From Anagrus nilaparvatae (lineage: Eukaryota; Arthropoda; Insecta; Hymenoptera; Mymaridae): a DNA stretch of 64,000 nt. Position numbers and translations under genes: made by a program. A model generated the notes under the pieces. It saw only the letters and a list, made by a program, of their open reading frames with translations. It searched no databases and was not told where the DNA came from. Location of the stretch: the NCBI GenBank assembly GCA_022575985.1, contig JAKSXM010000272.1, positions 23,370,501-23,434,500 of the forward strand. The letters run 5' to 3'. Positions 47,218 to 59,927 of the stretch are shown piece by piece (the stretch's first letter is position 1; the number at the start of each line of letters is the position of its first letter).

Positions 47218-50200
47218 CCCCTTCAATCCAATCCAATCAGTATTTTCCCCAACCAATTTGAAACCTTAAAATAACATATTTTTTCCAAATTTCTCCTCAG
47301 TACAATTTTACAACAAACCATCAATATATTAAAAAACAAAAAATAAAGTCCTTTAATTTAATTCATGCGAATTTAAATATATACTTTACATTTATTATTT
47401 ATAAAAAAAAATGCCGAATAAACGAAACGATGCTCCAAATTTTATGCGCCCACTTTCATTATATTTCAAAGAAATTTTTTTTTTTTTTTTTTTTGATAAC
47501 CTCAATTTTTTTTAACGTTATAAATATATGCATATTATTTGACTGTATGTAAAACCGACATAGTTAATTTTTTTTTTTTGGATTTAATTTGCTTTCTTTT
47601 ACTTTTTTTTCATTCTTTCGATACTCTTTAATTAAGACATTTAATCATGTTAATGTTTAAGCATTTAAAAAACTTCTTACATATTTTTTTTTATTAATTC
47701 AAAAGTATTTATTGTTTTTTTAGGTCATGAACTAAAAATTCTTATTTAAAAATCGAAATTCATTTATAATTAAGTGTGTTTGGATGTAATTTTTAAAAAA
47801 TTTTTAACATGTTAAAAGTTAATCTTGTATTGTGAATTGCATTTTTTTTTTTTTTGATTTTTTGAGTTCAGTGAAAAAAAAATTTCGAGTATGATCGTGA
47901 CTTGTGGTTTTTCACAGATTTAAGCTACAGGGGGTACAATTAAAATATGACAAAAATAATTGCTGTTGCAATATGTGCAAGCAAAGTGTGACGGTTCTAA
48001 AGTTTCGTTATTTTTGTTACTTTTTGTCGGGATACTTAAATTTTTCATTAAAAATCTTAGGTACTTTGGTATTTGAAAACGTGGTGTTAATTTGATGATG
48101 CTACAAGCTATCTTTAAACTAAAATATGATTATCCACGTGCATTATTTGTGGGTTAATAATATGTGTAATGGGCTAATTTTATCAACAGGAAAAGAAAAT
48201 TCGGATGCAAAATTTTGCATGCATTTGTAAACTCATTGTATATATCTTCACTGTAAAGAAAATCTGGTTACTGTTGCCGGATGGAAAAATTAGTACGTAA
48301 AATTCAGTCCCAAATTTTTAAATTATTTTTGATAATATTTTAAAACTACACTGAAATATAAAGACAATTAAAAATTTTACATTTTAAAAAACTGCTTTAG
48401 GTTGGAACCAAATTTTATTAATTTAATCAAATAAAACACAAAAATTTGCATTACACTAAACCCAAAATCCAGGCCAAAATCAAGCACCAATGCATTGTAC
48501 TTAAAAATATTAAAAAACTCTTAACAATTTAAGATTTTATCATAAAAAAAAACTAATACCATGATTTACAATTTATACATATCGAAATCGTTGTTACAAT
48601 TACAATACATATTTATTGCTATCAAGAAAAACAATTTTCCTCGTACCAAAACATTAAATAACGATGCGTCACATTAATAAAAAAAAAAAAATATTTTACA
48701 ACAAAAACTGGTTAAAATTGATTATTTTATGTTAAATAGCTACTTTCTATATAAATAAATAAAGTTTTATAAAAAAAAAAATTTTTCTTTTTTTAAGAAA
48801 AAAGATTTAAATAGAAAAGAGACTACTACTTTCTCTATTAGTAGTAGCTGCGAAAATTAAAAAAAAAAACAAGTAATTTTCAATTAATAATTTATCTCTG
48901 AATTATTTTTTTAATTTTATTCATGTTATAATTTTACTTTTTAATGATAAATAGCCCATATTACAGGAGAAGGATAAATTTATTCATTGAATTAGTACTT
49001 GTTTTTGAATTTATTTTAAATAGGATAGAAAAGATTAGTAAGAAGATTTAAACAAGTGAAAATCACGTACTATCTTTGTGTTTTTACCTTAAACGTTTAA
49101 TGAGTTTAAAAAAGTAATGAAACATTAGCTTAGATGTATTTTTTTTAAAGACAGTACTGACGTGTGCTCCTTTGGTGTGTTTCCTTTTCACCTTGTCATC
49201 AAATAATCGGGGTAGATGGAAACTCAGCTTGACTGTGGATTTTAGAAATGTGGGTATAAACATGTTGTAAAGTATGTTGAAAATGAGGAAATTAAGTTTT
49301 GTTTTAGATAATGAAGTAGTAATTGTGCGAGTAATTGTGAGCATTGAAATAGAAAAGCATGTTCTCGAGCATGTTTAAAAGTTAAAACTTACTCTTGTGG
49401 CTAGCGAAATTTTTTTCAGCCCACTCGTAACCAGAATTATTGACTAATGAGAAAGCTGAAGTTCCATTGTTTGAATTAAACAATTTTATTAGAAATAGAA
49501 AATTCGTATTTTTAGGATAAAGATGTCTGTCTGTCAAAAACTATACAGATATTTCAAAATTTTCTTATTTAATGGACTTCAAAACTAAGCTTCAAAATGA
49601 GTTGAGATCTAAAGATTTAAAAAAGAGTTCAGGGAGGCTACCGAGTTGTTATTTATGTCTACCCTATCTTCAAAAATTGATATAAAAACTTGACTTTTTG
49701 CTTTTTCGTCTAATTATGATAAAAATCTTCAACCTGATTTCCATGATGAAATATTTAGCAATACCAAGAAACTGAAACGAAATCGAATCTGAAAAATCAA
49801 TCATTTTACGATATTATTCCTTTAACTTCTTAAAAACATCATTCAACGTCATTTTCCATATCACCCATTCATTGAAAAATAGTAAATAATCCAGTGATCT
49901 AAATAAATTCAACCTAAATAAAAATTAGTTTTTATCAGCAATCATACAAACTTACTCATGTTTAAAAATCAGAGATTAAAAGATTTAAATAACCAGATGA
50001 AGATTAAAACATATTAACAAGCAATAAAATCATTAATAAAAACAATTTTATATAAGATAAATAAAAAACGTTTTGTGCTAGTTTTTCTTCAAAAAAAAAA
50101 AAAAAAGATTCATATTATAAGATCTAGAGTGTTGTTTACATAGTTTTTTTTTCTTCCTATTCAAAAGATCAAGAGTATTTGATTAAAAAAATATGTGTGC

Positions 50201-51570
50201 TCTTACTGAGATGAATAAGAGATTCCGCTTCTCTTTTATAGTGTTATTATATAAAGGGTTGCTTGTTGTGTTTTTTTTTAAGAGCAAGAAATTTAGGTTA
50301 AGAGGCTGTGTTTTTATTATGTGTTAGGGTTTTTTTTTTTGCTTTTGATTGAGAGGTCGTTAATGAATAGATCATGTGGAAAATAAGTGTTGAGAGATTT
50401 TTTTCTTTTTTAATCGTTTTTTAAGAATCTTTTGTGATTTTATGAGATTTTAGAAAATACCTTGATTTTAGGGCGTGTGAATGCCCGGAATTTCAGGTAG
50501 CTGACACGAAAATTCAGTTTTTTTTTCAGAGAAATTTTTGATTAATTTTGTACCTGCAGTATTTTTTGAAAATTTTGGGATTTACTAAGAAACTCCACCA
50601 GACCCAATTCTATCTGAAAAAATCCCGAACTTCTATAGTTCCATTAATATGATATGATATACATTAAAGTTCAAAAACCTTATTAACTACCCAAACACAA
50701 AGACACAAAAACCGACACTTAAGTAACACAAAACTCATTGAGAAATAAAATATTAATTGTTTTAAATTTAATACCACAAAGCTTACAGCAAAAAAAAACA
50801 ATAAAGTTTAAATAAATTGATCGATATTTATAAATTATGAATAATAATCTATCAACAAAGACGATGTAAATTTTTTCATAATTTATAATCTACACTGGAC
50901 TATTAGGTTATTTATTATTATTATTATTATGGCCACCCAAGTTATAATATAATGTTATAATTATTTTAATAAATCATTTATGTATGTATATGTTGTCGAT
51001 CTCAATCAACTGACACGTTTTAAATCGATTTATTATGTGTGTGTGTGTGTTTATGCACTTTTTTTAATTATGTGAATTATTTTAATTTGCTTAGGGGTAT
51101 TTTTTTTTTGAAAATTTTGATATTTATTTTTTAGGTAACCGAAATAATGTCAAAAGTTAAAGATCCAGTTTGTTAATTTATGTCATTTAGGTTACAAAAA
51201 TATACTTACTTATGCAGAACGTGAAATTTTTGTGACATGCATAAATAAAATTGGTTATGAAAGAAATTTTTATTTTAAGTCATATTAATGCTCTAGAGAT
51301 AAAAATATTTGTTTAAGAGGATTTATTATGTTACACAATCGGAATTATTATCAGTCAGTGACTTTAAGAAATATTTTGTGCCTTTAAATTAAATTTAAAA
51401 AGTAATAAATAATGTTTTATATTGATTTTTAATATTCTGCCTACTAGTAGAGCATGTTTTCATAAAATTTAACAACAAAGCAAAAATTTTACAAATATTT
51501 TAATGGTTAGCCTTTTAAACTCTCGTTTATTTATTAAATATAAATGAAATTTTAAGCATAGTAACTATAA

Positions 51571-51620
51571 TTTTTTTTCTCGAAAGAGAAAAGGCTTCCA
51601 ACTTCTATATAAGAAATCAA
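51571..51620 (-). repeat. Single inverted copy of the TTTCTTATATAGAAGTT stem-loop motif
   Basis: On the minus strand this reads TTTCTTATATAGAAGTTGGA, then AGCCTTTTCTCTTTCGAGAA. It is the same motif as the three copies at 58905, 59441 and 59877. The stem CTTTTCTC / GAGAAAA(A) is preserved apart from its last pair. It stands alone in otherwise AT-rich DNA. Confidence 0.7.
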
Positions 51621-53289
51621 TCTACACAATTTTTATGAATATTTTACTTTGTCACATTTTATTATATACTTAAACATTATGTTATTATTTTCATATTATA
51701 TTTGTGTAACCCTCGGTGTATCCCTTTGGTTCGTCGTGCAAGAGATGAATGTTTGAATTAACAAGCTTAATTAAAATTCTGATTTATTGAGTTTTTCATA
51801 TTTTTTTATTAGTTGCCCTCTTGGTCGAAAAATTTATTTATTTTATATAACATTATTATTATTATTTTTGAATTGAAGGAAATAATATTCGGTAATAAGC
51901 CATATGTGTATAAGCCTTTTTTTAAATAGACTTAGATCGAGTTTTGGATAAAGCCCGATAATTTTTCAAAAAAGATCTGTAGGTACAGAGTGAATCAAAA
52001 ATTAAAAAAAAAGAACTTTCGGTTCGGGTACTAGAAATTTTCAGGTGTCATTTCGGGTAACCGCACACTCCTATTTTTTACTGGTGTTTGAAAACTACAT
52101 TAGGTCCAAGAATTATTTTAAATCAAAGTTCCTGACTAAGAAGTAAAAATTATTTATATGTTTAAGAATGTTGTTACTTGAGGATACCATGCATTGCATC
52201 GTGTGATTAAAGCTGACATAAACGTTTCAAATTCAGTCACATAAATGTCAGAGTTATTTAATTCGTAATTGATATTGTAGCTAAAGTATTACTTTTGGTC
52301 AATCTTTGGTATTAAATTTCTTGATATTTTTTTGCCTAATATTTTTTTGTTGTTGTAACTCATCTCAGTATAAGATAAACTTACAACAAACGACATACTC
52401 AGATGAATTTCTAACAACCCGTTTATTTTTAAACGCAGTAAATCATTCGAATATTTTTTGAACATGCTTCCAAAGCGAGGAGATTATTGTCTTATTTCAA
52501 GATAAAAATTTTTAAAATAGTCTTTTCTTTCGTACTTCATTTCATCATCCCATCATTTGCAACGCTATATCGAAGGATGCAATAAAATCAGTTCTGGTGT
52601 ATATGCAAATTGACGTTAATATTTTTGAAAAAGCTAATAAAAAGTGATTAACCATAAACTAAAGGTAACAATAATTGGCAAGGAGTACTTTTATTTGATG
52701 CAGTTTGCCATTTAGATACTCTGATATTTTACAATTGGACAGTTAAAAAAATGATCTTTATTTTATTACTTCAAGATTGCTTCCAGATAAAAAATCCTAC
52801 TTTTGACTTCACATCACTTTAAAAATACTGTTAGGCAATTAATTAATGATTTAAATTAATAATTTTTAAATTTTAATTACCAAATTAATGCCAGGTCAAG
52901 GCCTTTAATATATCTAAAATCTGTGCTATTTAATCAGTGATTTATCAATTCTAGAACAGTTTTTACTCTTAATTTATAGTTACCACTACGGTTATTCTCA
53001 TTCAAATGGCTTCGTAGAACAAAGTCATAAAAAAAATTCAAATTCAACTACCCTTTAATTAGATTGGTCATTAAAGATTAAAATTATTACAGCATCATCT
53101 CTCTAATTAAAAATCTTCTCTGAAACTGAACCCAAGCCAACTGTTTTCTTTTTCTTTTAAGTAAATAAATAATTAAAAAATTTCTAATATTATCTTAAAT
53201 AATAAAGAAAATTTAAATTAAAATAGAAAATTTTTTAGTTTTTTATATTTAATGAAGAAAAAAAATAAATAATTGGGTATCTACGAAAA

Positions 53290-53332
53290 GGCTAAATAGT
53301 GTACGTACTGACGAGCCTCACACTATTTAGCC
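53290..53332. repeat. 13-bp perfect stem-loop
   Basis: GGCTAAATAGTGT (53290-53302) and ACACTATTTAGCC (53320-53332) are exact complements around a 17-base loop of higher GC. It is too short and isolated to class as an element, and it lacks tRNA features. It may be a hairpin RNA, a paired binding site or a small transposon footprint. Confidence 0.6.
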
Positions 53333-53869
53333 AGAGGCGAAATATCCAAACAATTGTTAGCTCAATTTATCGAATAAAATTATTCAGAAATAATTAAATT
53401 TCTTTTTCTAAGATTATTTTCTATCTCTCTAAGTATTTTTTTCAATAAAATATATGCGTATGTGTGTGAGTTGATGATACATGATGTGATTATAAAATAT
53501 TGTACTTTTTTATTGATAAATTAAATAATATGATTTTTTTTCAAAAAAACAATAAAATTTAATTGACATAAATACCATGGTTAATAAAAAATTTTATGGT
53601 TTAAATAATTACTTTATTTATTTATTGTGTGTGTGTGTGTTAGTTAATAAAAATGTTGTTAATATATGATTGTATTCGTTTTAATTGTTTAGTGTAGGAA
53701 TAAATCTTGATGTGCAACATGAAATTAAAAAATTTTTTTTTAATATTTGGTTTTATTTGTCTACTTTTGAATTATAGTTTTTGTTAAATTCTTAATTTTT
53801 AAGCCAATTTTCAGTAAATTTTTTAACGATATTTGCACATCCTATTTAGAGTTTTCTAATTTAACATGG

Positions 53870-54121
53870 GGCATGTTCAGAGGATGGGTACCTAAAAATG
53901 GCTCCATATTGGAGGAGATGGTAAAAAATAGACGTTTTTAGGAGGGGGGAGGGGTGTTAAATTGACTCAAAATAATTTTGATTTAGGACTTGAGTATCTT
54001 TAATTTAAGAAAATTTTATCATATTGGTTATAGGAGTTATAATAGTTAGGAAGTGCAAGATAAAATTGTTAAGTAAATATGCCCCATGCTCGTTGGCTAT
54101 GTTAACACACAAACCAATTAT
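53870..54121. repeat. Dispersed repeat, copy 2 (first copy 26190-26466)
   Basis: Shares GGGCATGTTCA at its start, a TTTTAGGAGGGGGG box, and a well-conserved end, ATGCCCCATGCTCGTTGGCT followed by a GTTAACACACAAACCAATTA box, in the same order and orientation as copy 1. Confidence 0.65.
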
Positions 54122-54349
54122 TAGTTTTTGTTTGATTGTGTAGATTTCTTATCATACTCTATTCTAATTTTTCACTATATATTAGCGCTACTTTATGTTT
54201 TAAGCTTAGTTTTGTAAATTACAGCATTTTTTGCACCATAAATATCAAATTTTATGTCCTTTTCTTGAATTCCTTCAATTTCAGATATCATCAATACCCA
54301 TAACTCCTAGCCTTACATTATTAATATCTAAGTCTAATCTTCAATTACC

Positions 54350-54664
54350 CACACACAAACACACACACACATAAAATATTTTCAGTATATAGTGCGGATT
54401 TCTGTTCTTGATAAATTAAAATGCTTAACTCTAATCACTGGGTAGTTGTTGCTATGTTTTAATAGTATTATGTGCAATGAATTACTTATACACACACACA
54501 CACACAATTATATATATACTAAAATTTATACGCAGGTAATTGCGGAAAAATCATGTCTATAAAGAGCATATATAATATATATAAAAAAAAAATAATTAAG
54601 GTTTTCAGGCCGTCGTAAATAACTTAAAAGATAACGTGTATAATAATCTGCACATATACCCACT

Positions 54665-54691
<27 letters not shown>
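54350..54691. repeat. Cluster of microsatellites: two (CA)n and one (CT)n
   Basis: An interrupted (CA)n run lies at about 54350-54371, a pure (CA)8 at 54490-54506 and a pure (CT)13 at 54665-54691. Further GT runs in the same intron lie at about 51035-51050, 53627-53640, 57269-57280 and 57376-57392. They are candidate polymorphic markers. Confidence 0.9.
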
Positions 54692-54695
<4 letters not shown>

Positions 54696-57204
54696 AATAT
54701 ACTTTTTTTACGTGTACATATTAATAAACACACGTATATTTGCAAAAAAAAACTTGAAATGTTTATAAAAAAAAAATACACTTTTTTTTTTTATTAATTT
54801 TCTATTTTTTTTTATTCAACTTTCGAACAAGTTTAAAAAGTTGTAAAAGTTTAATACTTTCAATAATAGGCTTTTTTTTAGAAATAATAATGATAAAAAA
54901 AATGTATTTAATTACTATAATTTCTTCATTAAATTTTGTGTGTGTGTGTTAGTTGTAAAAGACGTAAATAGTTATTAGAAAAAATGTTATTTCTTGGGGT
55001 ATTGACATTTTGTTGAAGAAATTGTTGCAGATCAGAAAATTTATTCGTTACAAGGGTTTCTGCTTATTTTATCCGTTATTTGTGGTTTATATCAAAACAA
55101 CTTTGTTCTGTCTATAAAATTTGATATTTAGATACATTGCCAAATATGAAAAAGGTTTTGAAATTTAGTATCGCCAATAAAAACCTAAAAGTATCTTATA
55201 CGACATAAAAAATCTTTGATGGCATTAAAAATTCACAATTTTGATTATATCCTGCACTGCGAGGTTTCCTAAAGCGAGAAACCGTATCGGTGGTCTGTGA
55301 ATTCGACAGTTAAAATCATAAATAATAATAAATTTTTTAAATATATCTCACACACACGTCTATTAATGATTAGTCCCCAAGAAATAATTCACATAAAAAT
55401 TTTTTTTTTAGATACTTTCAACTTTCTTATTAAGTACCGGTTATATTTACTCATGTAATTTTTTTTATTTTTCTTTTACAATTAAATATTTTCACAAGAT
55501 TTATTTTATGAATGCGATTTCACGAATCATTTTTTCGTTAAATATTTTCTTGAATTCCGATTTTTTGTTTGAGCAAGTTTGGCGTATTGAATTTTAATAT
55601 GCATTATTCGAATTTTATTTGTATGCCACACAGAAAAATTTCTGAATAAGAATTAGTGAAAAAAGTTTCTAATTTTAATCATTACGGTCTTGTCGGTTCA
55701 TTAATTTTAGATAAAAAATGATAATTTTGGTCATTGCTTCGGTTCTAAGTAGTAAAATCAAAGTAAAAGTCTTTTTAGAAAATATTAAAATTAAGGCTTT
55801 ATCGATAATCAAGTATTGGTAGTGAAAAATGTATGAAATCGGTTGGTCGGTGTTTTTCGAGAAAAAAAAGTGGATTGTTATATTGTTAGTTTTCAAAATT
55901 AGTAAATGATTTTTTGACTTTTTTTTATCTTGATTATTGAAGTTATCACCCATTTTGTTTTTTTTTTAAATATTTTACGCAATTTATCGACCTTATTGGG
56001 CAATTTATTTGCTGGATTTGATTTGGTGGTTTCGACCCTATGCTGTCCGATCACTGTACTTTTTTTTAGTAATATTTTAAAATTTAATTTTTTCAAAAAA
56101 CTCAAGTTATTTTGATCCGAGATATTTAATGGTGCATAAAATTCAACGATATAAATTAAAATAACAAAAATAAATAATAATTAATGAACAAAATGTGATC
56201 CCGTACTTAAAAACACGTGTTAACAATTTTCATATAATAAAAATGTCAAAAACAAGGTTAGAAAAAGTATATAAGCAAATTTAATAATTTTTTAAATAAA
56301 AATTCCAATTAACAACTTTGTATTCAAATAAAAAAAAAAAAAAAATTAATTTTAATATGTCGTTTTATTGGTTAAAATTAAAAAATACATTGTATAAACT
56401 CTGATAAAAATCATTTTTAATTTAAAAACACAAATTTAACAACTTGCAAAATAATATAAGGTCAAAACATAAAAAAAATTTTTTAAATGATTTTTAAAAA
56501 TTTTCTTAAAGGCGAGAAAATATGATAATAATAATTATCGTCATCATGTAAAACTACTCGTTAAAAGAAGGTCAATTTAATATTAAGATTCATTTTTTGT
56601 TATTAAACACATACCGATTTATTTTTTATCGATTTTATTATTGATGGACCAGATCACGCAAAATTATCATAAATATTATTTTTTTATAGGCAAAAAAAAA
56701 GAAGAATTTTTATACGAATGACATTGAATTTTTATTAATAGTTCAATATATAATCTTGTAAATTACGATATATGAATTCGAACACGCAAATATAATTAAA
56801 ATTGGTCGTTTTATTTGTATCCAAATACGTTTTTTTTGCAGGTAAATGAAAATGAAATAAAATAAGTAAACAATTATACACCTTGAAAAATATCTTTAAC
56901 GTCATTGGTTTAATAGTATAACAATAATATAGTACTATATCCTCCCAGCGGGTGAAAAGCGATTGATCAATCTATACGTTCCAGACAATTAGTTTTTTGA
57001 CGCGCGTACAAATTATAGTATTATAAGATTGTAAGATCTCACCAAAAAATTGATTCAAAAAAAAAATAAAACGAGTATATATATTGATCGAACATATAAG
57101 AAAATCGCACCTACATATATATTTTTTAATTCTATCTCTGTTTTATTTGACCTTGGTTATAAAAAAATTACACTACACATAAGAAGAGTATTTTTACGAT
57201 AGCG

Positions 57205-57224
57205 TCGTTCGATTTATCGAACGA
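57205..57224. promoter_or_regulatory. 20-bp palindrome TCGTTCGATTTATCGAACGA in a GC-richer island
   Basis: TCGTTCGAT and ATCGAACGA flank a two-base centre without mismatch. The site lies in a short island (about 57190-57255) that also has TTCCGGTCGAAAGACGGATA, within very AT-rich DNA. It could be a binding site for a dimeric factor; no factor is identified. Confidence 0.4.
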
Positions 57225-58387
57225 TGAGATTCCGGTCGAAAGACGGATACGTACTTTTTTTACAAGTATGTGTGTGTGTGTACTGACGAATTTATAGTAT
57301 AAGATTATAAGTAGGTACAAACACACACGTACTCAAAATCTCTTTTACCAAATCACAATGTGTATAATAATGTATATGTGTGTGTGTGTGTGTCTTTCGC
57401 TTATGGAAACTATCAATTTTCCATGGATCGGTTCGCTGAGAGCTATATATATATATATGCAAGAACTGCGTGATTTATCGGGCACATCACGACGGAGGCT
57501 GATTTTTTTTTATTTTTCTTATTCATCTTTTATATATAAGCGAATTTGTGTTTCTGGGTATAGGTTGTTTTTGTTGTTTGTTGTTGTTATTGTTGTTACT
57601 ACTGATGCATTTATATATATAAAAACTATGCACATATATTGAAGAACGATTTTCACTTATATTATACTGTTCTTTTTGCTACTTCTCCTTATTGATGTCG
57701 TTTTAAAGATATGTGAATTGTTCTTTTTTCAATAAATTTTTTTTACTTTTTTTTTTGTTTTCTTTTGTATCATTTTTGTATTTTAAAATAGAAATTTTTT
57801 TCGTGAAGTTAAAAAGATTTTGAAATTGCTATTTTTTTGTTGTAAAATGTTAATGTAAGAAATTGAATGATTTATTGTTAATTTTTTTTTGTTAAAGTTA
57901 AAATAACAGATAAATTAATCAAATGTAATAATTTAAAAGACAATAAGATTTTATAAATTTAAATTTGATTGTTTTTAGATTTCTTAAGTTTTTGTACAAT
58001 AGCTGATGTATGTAATAATCTGGTAATAATTAATACATTTTATGCTAATTAATTCTAAGCAAATTGATTGTGTCAGAAAAAATAAGTATAAATTAATTGT
58101 AATTAATGTTGCACTAAATTTATTAAATCAGTGGGCTATTAAGAAAAACTAGGATAACAAATGATTTAGCTACTGTGGTGTATGTTGAAAATTTCTATTT
58201 AAGTATTTTGTATGTGCAATATGTGTTAAGATCAAGATATTAGAAAAATAGCACTCTTTACTTTAGTTATCTGTTATCTTTTTTACTGTAAAAAGTAGCC
58301 TTGACTAGATTTATTCAGAGCTTATTATCAGAAATCTTTGACCTATTTTCCATGTTTGGTTAAATTATAGAGAGTTTTTTTATGTGG

Positions 58388-59927
58388 TCAAATAATTATA
58401 TGGAAGAGTTTGGTGGAGTAAACGCTCTTAACTGATGAATATATAGAATTTTTTAATAAAATCCAGCATCAAATTCCTATTTTGTAAAAATAATAATGAC
58501 ATTTGTAACTTCAACTTTAATTCTAACCACTTAAGGTGAAAAAATTTTCGTGATATGTTATTCAAAAATAATAATATAATGTTTTAGTTTATTAATAAAA
58601 TTTTAAAAATTAGTATGCAAACGAATAATCAGCTACTGAAGTGCGGTAGCACATCAATTAAATTCAAGTATTTGTAATTGATAATCATAAAATATCATTA
58701 AATACTTTAATAGCAAATTTGAATTCATAAAAAAGAAAACAAACCAAAATGGTAATATGATTGAAAACTTGATATATTATGTATAAAATATTATTCAGGA
58801 CATGATTGCAGACGAGGCAGAAGTAATCCTGGAAGTAATTCTACATAAATAATTTAACCAATTTATAAAAGTATAATTTTTTTTACTAAAATACAGTGTG
58901 AATTAATTTCTTATATAGAAGTTAAAAGTCTTTTCTCTTTCGAGAAAAGAATGAAGTTTTATTTGTATAGCATTTAGGATCTGTTGTTAGCTCTAAGAGT
59001 AGTCAAAACGCAGATCTTGATTTTATTTTTAGGTTTTAAATTTTATGCATGCTATAAAATTGCTCTTAAAATAAACGAATAAATAGTTAATTTGGCTAAA
59101 TAATTATATGCAAGAGTTTACTGTAATAAGCGTTTTTACCTAATGAAAATGTAGAGTTTAAATTTAATAATATGCAGCATGAATAAAAAAACTAAAAATC
59201 TTCTGCCCATTTTTATAACGGTTTCATACAAAAATAATTGTTATTTATTGATTCGTAATAATACATAAAATAACTAAAATAGATAAATTTATAAAATGAT
59301 TTTAAAACACACTTAAACAGACACTGATAATTATACGTAAGTGATGTAGATTAGTGTAATCTATTCAATAGTATTAATATAATATTTCGATATAAATATA
59401 TAACTATAATTTGTTATTCGTAAATATGTTGGGTGGATTTATTTCTTATATAGAAGTTGAAAGTCTTTTCTCTTTTGAGAAAAAAAATGTAATTAGTTTA
59501 TTCATTACTTTTTATCAATTTGATCAATAATAAATGAGAGTCTAAAAGTCTAACTATTAAAAAATGATCATTTGTACACTTTAAACTCTTTTTAGAAGAT
59601 AAGGTAAGCTTTACAAGTACCCAAAATATATATCCTGATTTTTTGCATTCTAATATGATACAAATTTTATCAATTGAGTAAAGTTACTTATAAATATATA
59701 ATTTTAAAATAAATGATTTAAGTGTTTTTTTTTTTGTTAAATAGTTTATGACAGAGTTTATTGGAATGAACGTTTATATCTGACAAGAGATTAAAGAACC
59801 AAATCAATTAAAAAAGTGTAATTTAGTTTTTGGTATAAAATTAATTTTTTTAAAAGTATAGTGTACAATGGGTGCATTCATTTCTTATATAGAAGTCAAA
59901 AGTCCTTTTTCTTTCGAGAAGAAAATG
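58388..59927 (+). repeat. Alternating array of two motifs (A and B), three copies each
   Basis: Motif A, of the form AAATAATTATATG.AAGAGTTT followed by .TG.A.TAA.CG.T.TTA.CT, occurs at about 58388-58440, 59094-59150 and 59735-59785. Motif B, TTTCTTATATAGAAGTTAAA then AGTCTTTTCTCTTTCGAGAA, occurs at about 58905-58951, 59441-59489 and 59877-59927. The order is A-B-A-B-A-B, all on the plus strand, with A-to-B spacing falling from about 520 to 350 to 140 bp. Motif B contains a stem-loop: CTTTTCTC (58930-58937), loop TTTC, GAGAAAAG (58942-58949). Sequence between the motifs is not visibly conserved. It may be a degenerate tandem repeat or a set of conserved elements. Confidence 0.65.

Noticed and set aside
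55675..56115. Three overlapping frames on both strands
   Set aside because: They overlap one another in opposite directions and have composition-driven residues; none has a plausible start context or motif.
57358..57642. 94-codon frame starting MCIIMYMCVCVC
   Set aside because: It begins in a GT microsatellite and continues in AT-rich DNA; the cysteine/valine run is the translated dinucleotide repeat.
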